The position numbers and the translations under genes are program-made. From NCBI RefSeq assembly GCF_001307765.1, contig NZ_LKBA01000006.1, forward strand, positions 648,001-712,000: DNA of 64,000 bases, read 5' to 3'. The notes below the pieces were generated by a model, which was not told where the DNA came from, searched no databases, and saw only the letters and a program-made list of their open reading frames with translations. Positions 44,490 through 53,505 of the stretch are shown piece by piece (positions within the stretch are counted from its first letter, which is position 1; each line of letters opens with the position of its first letter). Source of the stretch: Aliiroseovarius crassostreae (GTDB taxonomy: Bacteria > Pseudomonadota > Alphaproteobacteria > Rhodobacterales > Rhodobacteraceae).

Positions 44490-44521
44490 AAAGCGTTTCA
44501 AGTTTATCCCGAAACGCTTTA
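44490..44521. repeat. Family 1 palindromic repeat, copy 3 (minimal hairpin)
   Basis: AAAGCGTTTCAAGTTTATCC is followed by CGAAACGCTTTA. Only the outer arms are kept and the inner GAGACAC loop is lost. It lies between the dehydrogenase and pfkB genes. Confidence 0.75.
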
Positions 44522-44552
44522 GGCTCCGACCGACACCGGCCGGAGCCAAATC

Positions 44553-45563
44553 ATGCCAGCAGATCCCCTGCCCATCCTGACCCTGACGCTGAACCCCTCG
44601 CTGGATCTGTCCACCGAGGCCGACCATATCGTGGCGGGTGACAAGATCCGCTGTGACACGCCCCGGCTGGATCCGGGCGGGGGCGGCATCAACGTGGCGC
44701 GCGCGATCCGCATTCTGGGCGGCGAGGCCACAGCACTGGTCGCCCTGGCGGGACACCACGGCGCGCAGGTGGCAGCCCTTCTGGAGCAGGAGAATGTCCC
44801 GCAGATCCATTTCAAACTGCCCGGTGAAACCCGCCTTTCTGTTGCGGTCGGGGAGCGGGACGGAACCGCCCAACACCATGCCAGCCCTCACCAGCCCACT
44901 CCTCACCAAGCCAGCCAATACCGATTTGTCATGCCCGGCCCGACCTGGACGCCCGAGCTCAGCTCTGCCTGTCTGGACCTGATCACCACGCGGATCATGC
45001 CGGGAATGCTGGTGGTGCTGTCGGGATCCATGCCGCCGGGTGTGACCCACGGCTTTATCGAACAGCTTGCGATCCGGGCGGCCCAACGGGGGGGCAAACT
45101 GATCCTCGACACATCCGGCGCCGCCCTGAACGAAGCGGTTCACAACCGCGGCCGTGGCGCGGCCCTGTCGCTGCTGCGGCTTGACCAGAGCGAAAGCGAG
45201 GCGCTTGCGGGTCAGCCCCTGCCCGGCCCGCAGGACGCAGCCCGATTTGCCCGGATGCTGATCCGGCAGGGGGTTGCGGATCAGGTGGTGCTGGGGCGCG
45301 GCGCAGAGGGATCGGTTCTGGTCACGGCAGATCAGGCATGGCACGGGGTTGGGCCTGACGTGCCGGTGCGCTCAAAGGTGGGGGCCGGGGACAGTTTTCT
45401 GGGGGCGTTCACTCTGGCGCTTGCCCGGGGACAAACCGGCCCGCAGGCCCTGTGTCACGGTGTGGCGGCGGCCTCGGCGGCGGTCATGTCTGAGGCAACC
45501 GCCCTGTGCAGGCGCCCGCAGGTCGAGGCGCTCGTGCCGCAGGTGTCCCTGAACACGCTGTAA
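44553..45563 (+). CDS. PfkB-family sugar kinase (1-/6-phosphofructokinase type)
   Basis: The 336-residue protein follows the PfkB/FruK branch of ribokinases: LTLTLNPSLDLST at the start, DPGGGGINVARAIRILGG, and the anion hole with catalytic aspartate GAGDSFLGAFTLAL. It should phosphorylate a sugar phosphate such as fructose-6-P or tagatose-6-P with ATP. No sugar transport gene is adjacent. A low-complexity insert (HHASPHQPTPHQASQ) sits near residue 110. Confidence 0.88.
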   Translation: MPADPLPILTLTLNPSLDLSTEADHIVAGDKIRCDTPRLDPGGGGINVARAIRILGGEATALVALAGHHGAQVAALLEQENVPQIHFKLPGETRLSVAVGERDGTAQHHASPHQPTPHQASQYRFVMPGPTWTPELSSACLDLITTRIMPGMLVVLSGSMPPGVTHGFIEQLAIRAAQRGGKLILDTSGAALNEAVHNRGRGAALSLLRLDQSESEALAGQPLPGPQDAARFARMLIRQGVADQVVLGRGAEGSVLVTADQAWHGVGPDVPVRSKVGAGDSFLGAFTLALARGQTGPQALCHGVAAASAAVMSEATALCRRPQVEALVPQVSLNTL

Positions 45564-45649
45564 GCTGCGCGTTGTGAGTGGCGGGCTGTCGCCGGTGATT
45601 TACAGGAAAAATTGCACCAAAGGGAAAAATATGCTAGGCTTTTCCTAGA

Positions 45650-45694
45650 CCGTTTCGGTTTTCCCTACTTTAGATTAATATCGAAACGCGTTAA
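45650..45694. repeat. Degenerate family 1 repeat
   Basis: CCGTTTCGGTTTTCCCTACTT is followed by TTAATATCGAAACGCGTTAA. The outer arms are recognisable but diverged. The rest of the gap from 45564 to 45858 shows no gene or RNA I can support. Confidence 0.45.
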
Positions 45695-45858
45695 CCGAGT
45701 CCCGGAAAAACCGGGGCCAAAACAACCCAACCAAGGCCCAGGTCAGGCCGCGCGTCAGGGTGGCATCCAAACGCGGGTATTTCGCCGCGACAGGTGCTGA
45801 AGCCGGAGCGCGATCATGACAAAGCGGGCCCCAAGAAAATATGAGCACGAGGCAGCAC

Positions 45859-46179
45859 ATGAAATATCTGGCAATGGCCGTTGCACTGGGGATCGGTGGC
45901 TTTGGCATCAGTTCAATTGCCCCCACCCCAGCCACCGCAGGCGGTATTCAGAAGGCCTGCATGAGCGCGGATCGGTCCGCCGCATCACGCAATCTGTGCG
46001 GCTGTATCGAAGACGTGGCAGGGGCCATGTTGAGCAGGAGCGAGCAATCGCGTGTCGTGAAGTTTTTCAAAGACCCGCATAAAAGCCAGGTTCTGCGTCA
46101 GTCCGATCGGCGGACGGATGAGAAGTTCTGGCAGAAATACAAGCAGTTCGGTCAGGCCGTGAACACTTATTGCGGCTGA
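45859..46179 (+). CDS. Small secreted protein, function unknown
   Basis: The 106-residue precursor has a clear signal peptide (MKYLAMAVALGIGGFGISSI ... ATAG). The mature part is about 80 residues with four cysteines (ACMSADRS, LCGCIEDV, NTYCG) and a charged helix. I chose ATG 45859 over the ATG six codons earlier because it places the basic residue just before the hydrophobic core. I do not recognise the family. Confidence 0.72.
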   Translation: MKYLAMAVALGIGGFGISSIAPTPATAGGIQKACMSADRSAASRNLCGCIEDVAGAMLSRSEQSRVVKFFKDPHKSQVLRQSDRRTDEKFWQKYKQFGQAVNTYCG

Positions 46180-46396
46180 GCGTTTCCTGTTCCCCGCTCT
46201 GGTTGCCGCCCCATCTTCGGTGGCGACCCTGTCGAGAACTGCGGATTTGAAGCGTGGTTTGAGATTTATATTGTGACATTACTGGCGTTGGGTCCGCGAC
46301 AGGATTGTGTGCCCTTCGCCCCTTGCCAGTGCATACCTTGGCCAGCCCATTCCCTGGCCGGTCCGTATCTTGTGTGTCCCCTGCTTACCTCTTGGC

Positions 46397-46897
46397 TCAG
46401 CCTGCTGCCTGTTTCCGGCGCAACTGCTGCAAAAGCCCGTGTGACGCGGCCTCGACCAGGTCGAGTGTCTGGTCGAAATCGCGGGTGTAATAGGGGTCGG
46501 GCACGTGGTCCATGCCCCGGCGCGGGTCCTGCGCGGGCAGGTCTGATGGAAGGTAGTCGGTAAACACATGTGCTGGCGTTGTCCGCCCCGGCGGGCGCAG
46601 CGCCTCGATATTGGTGATGTTGTCGCGGTCCATGCCGATGATCAGGTCAAACCGGTCAAAATCGGCGCGCGAAAACTGACGTGCGCGTAATGTTGCCAAC
46701 TCATAGCCACGCACCCTTGCAGCCCGCTGCATGGGGCTATATGGGGGTTCACCTTCGTGCCAGTCTGACGTGCCGGCACTGTCGACCTCCAGCGCCAGTT
46801 CCGGGGCGTGTTGGTTGGCGATCTGGCGAAACACCGCCTCGGCACTGGGCGAACGGCAGATATTGCCAAGGCAGACGAAGAGAATACGAGTGGTCAT
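46397..46897 (-). CDS. Low-molecular-weight protein-tyrosine phosphatase
   Basis: The 166-residue protein has the P-loop CLGNICRS at 9-16 (nucleophile C9, R15) and the general acid D134 in HVPDPYY. It dephosphorylates tyrosine or small phosphate esters. It is divergent from the hxlR-type gene. No tyrosine kinase or exopolysaccharide gene is nearby, so its role is open. Confidence 0.93.
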   Translation of the reverse strand: MTTRILFVCLGNICRSPSAEAVFRQIANQHAPELALEVDSAGTSDWHEGEPPYSPMQRAARVRGYELATLRARQFSRADFDRFDLIIGMDRDNITNIEALRPPGRTTPAHVFTDYLPSDLPAQDPRRGMDHVPDPYYTRDFDQTLDLVEAASHGLLQQLRRKQAAG

Positions 46898-47002
46898 AGT
46901 TTCTGATAGCGGTTCTGTTTGCTGCTGTCACCCATCCGCGAAACCACGCCGACGGGCGTGCGCCCATCTTGAACTGAAACGCAACGACCCGAAAATGAGC
47001 CT

Positions 47003-47653
47003 ATGAAACGTGCAAAACCCTATGCCCAAACCTGCCCCATTTCCCGCGCATTGGATGTGATCGGGAACCGTTGGGGGATCCATGTCCTGCGCGAACTGCA
47101 CGCCGGTCCCACCTCATTCGGAGAGATCAAGGCGGGTCTGCCCGGCATTGCGACCAACATGCTCGCATCCCGGTTGTCGGAACTGGTCGAGGCCGGGCTG
47201 ATCCATAAGGCGGGGCGGTCCTACCGGCTGACCCCCGAAGGCACGGCCACCCGTGGCATCCTGTTCGAACTGGCCCGGTTTGGCCGAACCCTGCCCATGC
47301 CCGACATCCCGTCCGATCCGGAAAACAGCCGCCATCGCGCGGTGCCGCTGGCGGGCGCAATCGAACGGATTGCCACGCCGCAAACCTCTTTGCGGGCGGA
47401 ACTGGTGATCGACGGCGAACCGTTCAGCCTGATCGTGGCCGATGGCCATGTCTCATTGGAAGTGGGCCCCCTGCCCCTGCCGCCGGTGCGGCTGCGCTTT
47501 GACTGGGGGGATGTGGACAAGGTTGCCGACGACATGGGCCGATTTGCCGAATTTGCCGAGGCGCAGGGGATTGAGGCCCAGGACCCGGCTGAGGTCGCGG
47601 CCCTGCTTGACCTGCTGCAAAAAGCCATCGACAGTCTGGCTGGGCATCGTTAA
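47003..47653 (+). CDS. HxlR-family transcriptional regulator with sterol-carrier-like tail
   Basis: The N-terminal 90 residues are the HxlR winged helix (CPISRALDVIGNRWGIHVLREL, GIATNMLASRLSELVEAGLI). The C-terminal 110 residues (LRAELVIDGEPFSLIVADGHV, LPPVRLRFDWGDVDKVADD) look like the SCP2-like domain often fused to HxlR regulators, a likely ligand pocket. The cobB gene follows by 64 bp on the same strand. Confidence 0.88.
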   Translation: MKRAKPYAQTCPISRALDVIGNRWGIHVLRELHAGPTSFGEIKAGLPGIATNMLASRLSELVEAGLIHKAGRSYRLTPEGTATRGILFELARFGRTLPMPDIPSDPENSRHRAVPLAGAIERIATPQTSLRAELVIDGEPFSLIVADGHVSLEVGPLPLPPVRLRFDWGDVDKVADDMGRFAEFAEAQGIEAQDPAEVAALLDLLQKAIDSLAGHR

Positions 47654-47717
47654 AGCGCTCGGCCCGTGGCTTTCACCAATGGCTGCGCGCGTGCCCTGGC
47701 AGAAAAGGGGCAGGCAG

Positions 47718-48434
47718 ATGGACAGATTTCAGACCACAGAGTTTAAGAACATCGTCATCCTGACGGGCGCGGGCGTGTCGGCCGAAAGCGGGCTGGGCAC
47801 GTTTCGCGACAAGGGTGGGATCTGGACCAGATATGACCTGCAGGAGGTCGCCACGCCGGAGGGCTTTGCGAAAAACCCCTCTTTGGTGCATGAATTTTAC
47901 AACGCACGGCGCGCAAACTGCCTGGAGGCCAGCCACAACGCCGCCCACACCGCGCTTGCCCGCCTGCAGGCCAGGCATCCGGGCCGGGTCAGCCTGATCA
48001 CCCAGAATATCGACGATCTGCATGAACGCGGCGGGGCGGTGGATGTGATCCATATGCATGGGGAGCTTACCCGCGCGCTTTGTGCCACCTGCGGGCATCG
48101 CTGGGCTGCGCCGCGCGAAATGGACCCTGCCGATCCCTGCCCCAATTGCCACGCCCCCACCACCCGGCCGGACATCGTCTGGTTCGGGGAAATCCCCTAT
48201 CAGATGGAGCGCATCCTGACCCCGCTGTCCGAGGCGGACCTGTTTGTGGCACTGGGCACATCCGGCACGGTGTATCCCGCGGCCGGTTTTGTGGGGGAAG
48301 CGCGGGGGATGGGTATTCCAACCCTTGAAATCAACCTTGAACGCAGCGACGGCAGCGGCGTGTTTGACCATGGGATCTATGGCCCGGCAAGTCGTGCCGT
48401 TCCTGAATGGGTGCAGGAAATCCTTGACGAATAA
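47718..48434 (+). CDS. cobB: NAD-dependent protein deacylase (sirtuin)
   Basis: The 238-residue class III-type sirtuin has the NAD loop TGAGVSAESGLGTFR, the catalytic H114 in IHMHGEL, TQNIDDLH, and zinc cysteines C122, C125, C141 and C144. Y61 and R64 in FYNARR are the residues that allow removal of succinyl and malonyl groups. The start at 47718 has GGGGCAGGC upstream; longer frames run into the hxlR gene. It may be transcribed with it. Confidence 0.94.
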   Translation: MDRFQTTEFKNIVILTGAGVSAESGLGTFRDKGGIWTRYDLQEVATPEGFAKNPSLVHEFYNARRANCLEASHNAAHTALARLQARHPGRVSLITQNIDDLHERGGAVDVIHMHGELTRALCATCGHRWAAPREMDPADPCPNCHAPTTRPDIVWFGEIPYQMERILTPLSEADLFVALGTSGTVYPAAGFVGEARGMGIPTLEINLERSDGSGVFDHGIYGPASRAVPEWVQEILDE

Positions 48435-48522
48435 GAGAAATTCCGGCGTCGGCAGAGCCGGTTTCAATTGCAGCACCCACAAGAGCCTGACAGAATGAAA
48501 CCGCCCCCCGAGAGGTGCGGCC

Positions 48523-48662
48523 TTAAAGCGTTTCGGCGTTCACCCGAGACACGTTCACCCGTGGCGGGAAAACGCCGAAACACTGTCAGAGATATCAATG
48601 ATATCAATGTTGTGGGCGTTTCGGGATAAACATGTGTTTCAAGCTTATCCCGAAACGCTTTA
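48523..48662. repeat. Family 1 palindromic repeat, copy 4 (large variant)
   Basis: The segment opens TTAAAGCGTTTCGGCG and closes CCGAAACGCTTTAG. Its interior holds AAAACGCCGAAACACTGTC, a GATATCAATGATATCAATG duplication, and GGGCGTTTCGGGATAAACA. The order matches the A+B double hairpin, but the loops have changed. The rest of the 311-bp gap to the copper chaperone gene holds nothing else clear. Confidence 0.85.
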
Positions 48663-48746
48663 GGGGGTGACTAGTCCCCGTATCGGAAGGACTGGCCCGC
48701 AGGGGACGCAAAAACCGCGTGACCCGGCCTTCCGAAAACTTCATAT

Positions 48747-49316
48747 TCAGTTGCTGGCGCCTGCGTTTGCGCCGCTCCCCATGGTGCCCATCTGGCCCTG
48801 CCCCATATTGTTCTGGCCCATATTGTCTTGGCCCATATTGCTGTGATCCATTTTCATCATGCCGCCGCCCTTCTGATCACGGTTCAGATCCACCGGGATC
48901 TCGACCACAAGCTCACCGGCTTTCTCAAACACCAGCGTCACGGTCACGGTGTCGCCCTGCTCCATCGCGCCATTAAGACCCATGAACATCACATGGTCAC
49001 CGCCACGCTGGAGCGCATGCATTCCGCCAGCGGGGATCGTGAACCCTTCCGGCACATGCATCATCCTGGCCACGCCCTGATCGTCGATCTTGTGGGTGTG
49101 CAGCTCAACCCGTTTGGAAATGTCAGAGCGCGCATCAATCAACTGATCATCTTCGTCCCCCTGGTTCATGATCTGCATGAAGGCCGCACCGGCCTTGGCC
49201 GACATGCCAGCCGCACGCGCATAGGCATCCTGCACCATGATCTTGCTGTCAGCGAAGGCCGGCAGGGTGACAAGCGCACAGGCACCGGCGGCGAGAAGGG
49301 TTTTCAATTTGGACAT
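48747..49316 (-). CDS. Periplasmic copper chaperone PCu(A)C with Met-rich tail
   Basis: The 189-residue precursor has a signal peptide (MSKLKTLLAAGACALVTLPA) and the PCuAC domain (AYARAAGMSAKAGAAFMQI, VELHTHKIDDQGVARMMHV, GGMHALQRGGDHVMFMG), whose His and Met residues bind Cu(I) for delivery to cytochrome oxidase. The last 35 residues are a His/Met-rich tail of near-repeated NMGQ units (MDHSNMGQDNMGQNNMGQ). The start at 49316 follows AGGAGTTGTT. It lies downstream of a small secreted protein gene. Confidence 0.92.
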   Translation of the reverse strand: MSKLKTLLAAGACALVTLPAFADSKIMVQDAYARAAGMSAKAGAAFMQIMNQGDEDDQLIDARSDISKRVELHTHKIDDQGVARMMHVPEGFTIPAGGMHALQRGGDHVMFMGLNGAMEQGDTVTVTLVFEKAGELVVEIPVDLNRDQKGGGMMKMDHSNMGQDNMGQNNMGQGQMGTMGSGANAGASN

Positions 49317-49489
49317 AACAACTCCTGATATCCTGATTTGAATAAGGGTGGCGTGGGACACGCGGAAAGGATCGCCCTGCATATTCACAGGGACTGATCG
49401 GGGGATTTGCGCTCGGTTTCAGATGGGATTGGTCCCGTCACAAGACGGAAATCACCTGTAAACGGACGGCAAAACGCCCGACGAAGGGA

Positions 49490-49846
49490 TCAGATCAGGG
49501 CAGGAGGGCCGCGGGCAGAGGGGCTGGTTTCAGCCCGATCCGTCACCGACAGGGCCACCACAACCGGGAACAAGGCAACCAGCGCACCTTCGGGGCGGTC
49601 AATCGCTGGCACATCAAATCCGGCCACGAAATTCTGCGCCCCATCGGGGCAGACATACTGGGTTTTGATCGGTTCGCCATCAGGACCGATGGTGATGGTG
49701 GTCATACCGATGCCGGTGCAGATCACCATCTCGATCCCATCCACATAGGTCGTGGGCAAAGGATCCCCGCCCCGCGCCTGGGCGAGCGAGAAGCCGGTCA
49801 CAGTGAGAACCAGCGCCAAGAGATATGCGACAAAACCGCGGATCAT
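49490..49846 (-). CDS. Small exported protein upstream of the copper chaperone gene
   Basis: The 118-residue product has an N-terminal signal or anchor (MIRGFVAYLLALVLTVTGFS) and then a short domain with CTGIGMTTITIGPDGEPIK and CPDGAQ, two cysteines placed as in DUF2946-like periplasmic proteins often found near copper genes. I chose ATG 49846 to give the signal at the start; earlier in-frame starts lack support. It probably shares a transcript with the chaperone gene (173 bp gap). Confidence 0.65.
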   Translation of the reverse strand: MIRGFVAYLLALVLTVTGFSLAQARGGDPLPTTYVDGIEMVICTGIGMTTITIGPDGEPIKTQYVCPDGAQNFVAGFDVPAIDRPEGALVALFPVVVALSVTDRAETSPSARGPPALI

Positions 49847-49971
49847 ACCCTCATGGCTACGCCTGTCGATTGCGCTTGGCAAGTGACAAAAGGTAACAGG
49901 CCCCGTGGCAGGCAAGATACCCCGCGCCGCAACACAGATCGGGACACTTTTGGGCACGGGCCGGAACACAG

Positions 49972-50001
49972 AAAAACCGCCCTGAAGTCACCTTCGGGCG
50001 G
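49972..50001 (-). terminator. Terminator of rpmB
   Basis: CCGCCC and GGGCGG arms with a partly paired interior (TGAAGTCACCTT) are followed on the minus strand by five T. It lies 72 bp past the rpmB stop. Confidence 0.7.
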
Positions 50002-50073
50002 CATCTCTTGTCCATTTTGTTGCCGCTGAGGGCAACACACAGGCGGGCTCAAGCTTAGGCAGCGGCCAGAAAC

Positions 50074-50361
50074 TTAGGCAGCAGCCTGTGCTTTTGCGAT
50101 GTCTTTTTTGATCTTCAGCGCATTGGCCGACAGTTCAGTATCTTTGGCTTTGGCCAGGAACGCGTCCAGACCACCGCGGTGGTCCACCGAGCGCAGGGCA
50201 GCAGCCGAGATGCGCAGTTTGAAACCACGACCCAGAGCTTCCGACTGCAGGGTAACGTCGTTCAGGTTCGGCAGAAACCGGCGACGGGTTCTGTTTTTCG
50301 CGTGGCTGACATTGTTGCCAGTCATCGGGCCTTTTCCGGTCAGTTCGCAAACGCGCGACAT
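50074..50361 (-). CDS. rpmB: 50S ribosomal protein L28
   Basis: The 95-residue protein has [20 protein letters not shown], the family start, then [13 protein letters not shown] and [23 protein letters not shown]. The start at 50361 has GGAAGAGACC upstream; longer frames are spurious. It is single, with its own terminator. Confidence 0.96.
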   Translation of the reverse strand: MSRVCELTGKGPMTGNNVSHAKNRTRRRFLPNLNDVTLQSEALGRGFKLRISAAALRSVDHRGGLDAFLAKAKDTELSANALKIKKDIAKAQAAA

Positions 50362-50719
50362 GGTCTCTTCCTTGCTTCTCGGGCCAGATTGGTGGGATTT
50401 TGCGATGCAAAGCCGGGGCCATCCCCATCTTCTGCACCGTCCGCCATGGATACCCACATTTGGCCGGTCAATAGTCATAGGCACCGCCAAAGCGGCACCC
50501 CGAATTCCGTCCGCGCTCAATAAACGCCTTTCAGGGGCACGTCAAGTGAGTCGGAGCAGCGAATTTCAAGGGCACATCTGCGGGCCGGGTTTGATGAGGG
50601 GATAGGGGCTTTTCCCCAAGAGAACAAGGGGAAAACGCACGCCACCTCGCAAAGATCCGCCCGGCGGATCGCGCGGGAACACCCACAGGGCACCACCGGG
50701 CGCATTGGGCGCATGAGCA
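50362..50719. other. Intergenic region before rpmB
   Basis: The 358 bases hold the rpmB promoter region and, at 50610-50635, an inverted repeat TTTTCCCC / GGGGAAAA with a 10-nt loop that could end the transcript of the gene at 50720. No gene or repeat-family copy is visible. Confidence 0.45.
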
Positions 50720-51286
50720 CTAGCGAACCGGCGTCACCTCTCCCCCGAGCGAGATAAAGGCCCCCTCAGACCAGCTATAGGCACCAAAACAGATTTCTGC
50801 CCCGCTGCGCCCGCACCCGCTGCCGTGCTGGGCAAGCAGCAAAATCGCCCGATCCCCCAATGAGACGATCACCTTGCCTTCGCCAAGGAACTCGAACCGC
50901 TGATAGCCCTGTTCCGCTGTCTGATCAGAGACAAACACCGTGATCACCCGCCCGCCGGTTCCCCGGTTGAACGACGCCATGCTGGAACAGCTGTAAACGC
51001 CCGTGTCCAGCACCGGATCGGTGATACCGTCCCCATTGAAATCGGCAACAGATTGCAGACCGCCGGGAGCGATGTGCAGCTCACCCTTTTCAAAAGCCGC
51101 GCAATCCTGCGCCAGCTCCGCCTCGTAAGCGGCCAGCGCGGGGGCAAAGGCGGCGCTTCGGTTGGCACCATATCCCTGCCCGGTGCCCTCTTGCGACAGG
51201 CCGGCTGACCCCATCACCAGCGCGCTGGCAATCCCCCCGATCAGGCTGGCGCTTAGCACAGGTTTCACAATCTGAAATCTGCTCAT
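50720..51286 (-). CDS. Secreted protein with an EF-hand-like calcium loop
   Basis: The 188-residue precursor has a signal peptide (VLSASLIGGIASALVMGSAG). The mature part contains SVADFNGDGITDPVLDTG, an FG-GAP/EF-hand-like calcium loop, and four cysteines later (CSSM, SGCGRSGAEICFG). No known enzyme motif is seen. It is flanked by long gaps and the ABC exporter on the same strand. Confidence 0.75.
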   Translation of the reverse strand: MSRFQIVKPVLSASLIGGIASALVMGSAGLSQEGTGQGYGANRSAAFAPALAAYEAELAQDCAAFEKGELHIAPGGLQSVADFNGDGITDPVLDTGVYSCSSMASFNRGTGGRVITVFVSDQTAEQGYQRFEFLGEGKVIVSLGDRAILLLAQHGSGCGRSGAEICFGAYSWSEGAFISLGGEVTPVR

Positions 51287-51413
51287 CTTTGATACTCCTT
51301 ATACGATGCAATCGACATCTCAGATCTGGAGGGCCGAACGGGAAATGACAACATGAAATGACACGGGGCGCGCGGGATCCTCATTGCCCCCGCACCGTGC
51401 CCCCAAAGCCACA

Positions 51414-53243
51414 TCACTCTTCCGCCAGGAAACCACCGGATTGCCGCTCCCACAGGCCGGCATAGGTGCCGCCCAGCGCCAACAGTTCATCATGGGTTCC
51501 CTGTTCGATCACCCGCCCCTGATCCAGCACGATCACCCGATCCATTTCGGCAATCGTCGACAGGCGGTGCGCAATGGCCATCACGGTTTTCCCTTCCATC
51601 ATGCCATAGAGCGTTTTCTGGATCGCGGCTTCCACTTCACTGTCGAGCGCGGATGTTGCCTCGTCCAGCACCAGAATGGGCGCGTCTTTCAGCATCACCC
51701 GCGCGATGGCAACCCGCTGGCGTTGCCCGCCCGACAGCTTTACGCCGCGCTCGCCCACATGGGCGTTATAACCCCGGCGCCCCTGCGGGTCCTCCAGCGT
51801 CTGGATGAATTCATGCGCTTCGGCCCGGCGCGCCGCCGCGACCATCATCGCCTCATCCGCATCCGGGCGACCGTAAAGGATATTGGCCCGCACCGACCGG
51901 TGCAGAAGCGAGCTGTCCTGCGTCACCATGCCGATCTGCGCCCGCAGGCTGTCCTGCGTCACCTGGGCCACATCCTGACCATCAATCAGGATCCGCCCCC
52001 CTTCCGGGTCCCGGAACCGCAACAGCAGGTTCACAAGCGAGGATTTCCCCGCACCGGACCGCCCGACCAGCCCCACTTTCTCACCGGGTTTCACGGTGAT
52101 CGACACATTGTCCAATCCCCCTTTGCCCCGGCCATAATGGTGGGTCAGGGCGTCAAACCGGATTTCCCCCCTGTTGATCTGCAACCGGGTCGCATCCGGC
52201 GCATCCACCAGCTCATGCGGCACCGCGATCGACCGCAGCCCCTCGCGGATCACACCGGCATGTTCAAACAGCCGGATCGTCACCCACATGATCCAGCCCG
52301 ACATGCCATTCAGCCGCACGGTCAGCGCCGACGCCGCCGCCACCTCTCCAACCGAAATCAGCCCGGCCGTCCACAGCCACAGCGCCGGGCCAAGCACCCC
52401 GGTGATCAGCATCCCATTGAGGATGTTCAGGCCAAAGGATAGCTCGGTCATCAGGCGCAGGAACCGCATGAACCGCAACCGCAACCGGCGCATGGCAGAC
52501 AGCACATAGCGTTCCTCGCCCGCGCCTTGCGCAAAGAGCTTCACGCTTTCGATATTGGCATAGGCATCCACCACCCGCCCGTTCACAAGCGACCGCGCAT
52601 CCGACCATTTCTCGGACGCCACCGCCACGCGCTTGGCAATATGGCGGGTATAGGCGACGTAAAGCACCAACCAGATCGCCAGCGGCAAAGACAGGCGCCA
52701 ATCAACCGATCCAAGGATCAGCATCGCCGACAGCACATAGGTGGTGGCATAGAAAATGCCCTCGAAAAACATGTAGGTGCTGTCTTCGACCGCCGGCCCC
52801 AGCTGCATCACCCGGTTTGACAGGCGGCCCGCAAAATCATTTTGGAAAAACGAAAGCGACTGGCCCAGCATGTGCTTATGCGCCCGCCAGCGCACCTGTT
52901 CTTGCATGTTGCCCGCAAGGGTCTGCTCCAGAAAAAACCGGTTCCAGACAATCGCAACGGGGCGCAGGATCAGGATAAACAGCGCCGCCGCCAACAGCTC
53001 CCACCCATGGCTGGACCAGAAACTCTGCCGCTCAGAGGCATTCATCAGATCCACCACCCGCCCGGTGTAGAAAATCAACCCGGTCTCGATCAGGGCCACC
53101 AGAACACCGGTCAGCGCCATCCAGACCATCCATTTTCTGAACGGCCCGAACTGGCTTGTCATGAAAGGCCAAAGCGCGGCGGGGGGTGTGCCCCCTTCAT
53201 GGGCCGCAAAAGGGTTCACAAGGTTCTCGAAATAACGAAACAT
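51414..53243 (-). CDS. ABC exporter, fused membrane and ATPase domains
   Basis: The 609-residue half-transporter has six membrane segments in the first 340 residues (WMVWMALTGVLVALIETGLI onward), then an ATPase with Walker A GRSGAGKS at 394-401, signature LSGGQ at 503-507, and Walker B ILVLDE at 523-528 followed by the H-loop AHRLST. It works as a dimer and exports a lipid, peptide or drug; the substrate is unknown. A 12-codon frame with a strong ribosome site precedes it by 130 bp. Confidence 0.93.
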   Translation of the reverse strand: MFRYFENLVNPFAAHEGGTPPAALWPFMTSQFGPFRKWMVWMALTGVLVALIETGLIFYTGRVVDLMNASERQSFWSSHGWELLAAALFILILRPVAIVWNRFFLEQTLAGNMQEQVRWRAHKHMLGQSLSFFQNDFAGRLSNRVMQLGPAVEDSTYMFFEGIFYATTYVLSAMLILGSVDWRLSLPLAIWLVLYVAYTRHIAKRVAVASEKWSDARSLVNGRVVDAYANIESVKLFAQGAGEERYVLSAMRRLRLRFMRFLRLMTELSFGLNILNGMLITGVLGPALWLWTAGLISVGEVAAASALTVRLNGMSGWIMWVTIRLFEHAGVIREGLRSIAVPHELVDAPDATRLQINRGEIRFDALTHHYGRGKGGLDNVSITVKPGEKVGLVGRSGAGKSSLVNLLLRFRDPEGGRILIDGQDVAQVTQDSLRAQIGMVTQDSSLLHRSVRANILYGRPDADEAMMVAAARRAEAHEFIQTLEDPQGRRGYNAHVGERGVKLSGGQRQRVAIARVMLKDAPILVLDEATSALDSEVEAAIQKTLYGMMEGKTVMAIAHRLSTIAEMDRVIVLDQGRVIEQGTHDELLALGGTYAGLWERQSGGFLAEE

Positions 53244-53373
53244 CTAAAGCTCCAAAAACGGAAATCCGGCAAAACGGATTGAAAAAGCGCAACTTCTGGA
53301 AAGCGCAAAAGGGATGGGATGATGGACGGGACCGGCTGAAAAACCGACAGCCCGCAACAGCAGGACCGGCGGT

Positions 53374-53412
53374 TTAGCCTCGGTATAGGGTCCTGAACTG
53401 CTTCATCGGCAT
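53374..53412 (-). CDS. Possible leader peptide upstream of the ABC exporter
   Basis: A frame of 12 codons (MPMKQFRTLYRG, or 10 from the second ATG) follows AAGGAGATATGCCG, an excellent ribosome site for the second ATG. It contains AGG, CTA and CGA, uncommon codons in this genome. It could be a regulatory leader, but no clear terminator/antiterminator pair is visible, and chance cannot be excluded. Confidence 0.4.
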   Translation of the reverse strand: MPMKQFRTLYRG

Positions 53413-53505
53413 ATCTCCTTCAATGCGTGACACCCTGCCTAACCCAGATGTTAGCGCACATCAAGCCCCCAGGGCAGCGCCAACAGCAGCGCACCGCGCG
53501 CGCCC

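Noticed and set aside
43293-45344. A 683-codon minus-strand frame opposite the dehydrogenase and pfkB genes
   Set aside because: Both genes below it have all family motifs. The long frame reflects GC skew at third positions.
49979-50049. Small RNA between rpmB and the next gene
   Set aside because: The structure is adequately explained by the rpmB terminator; no independent promoter is visible.
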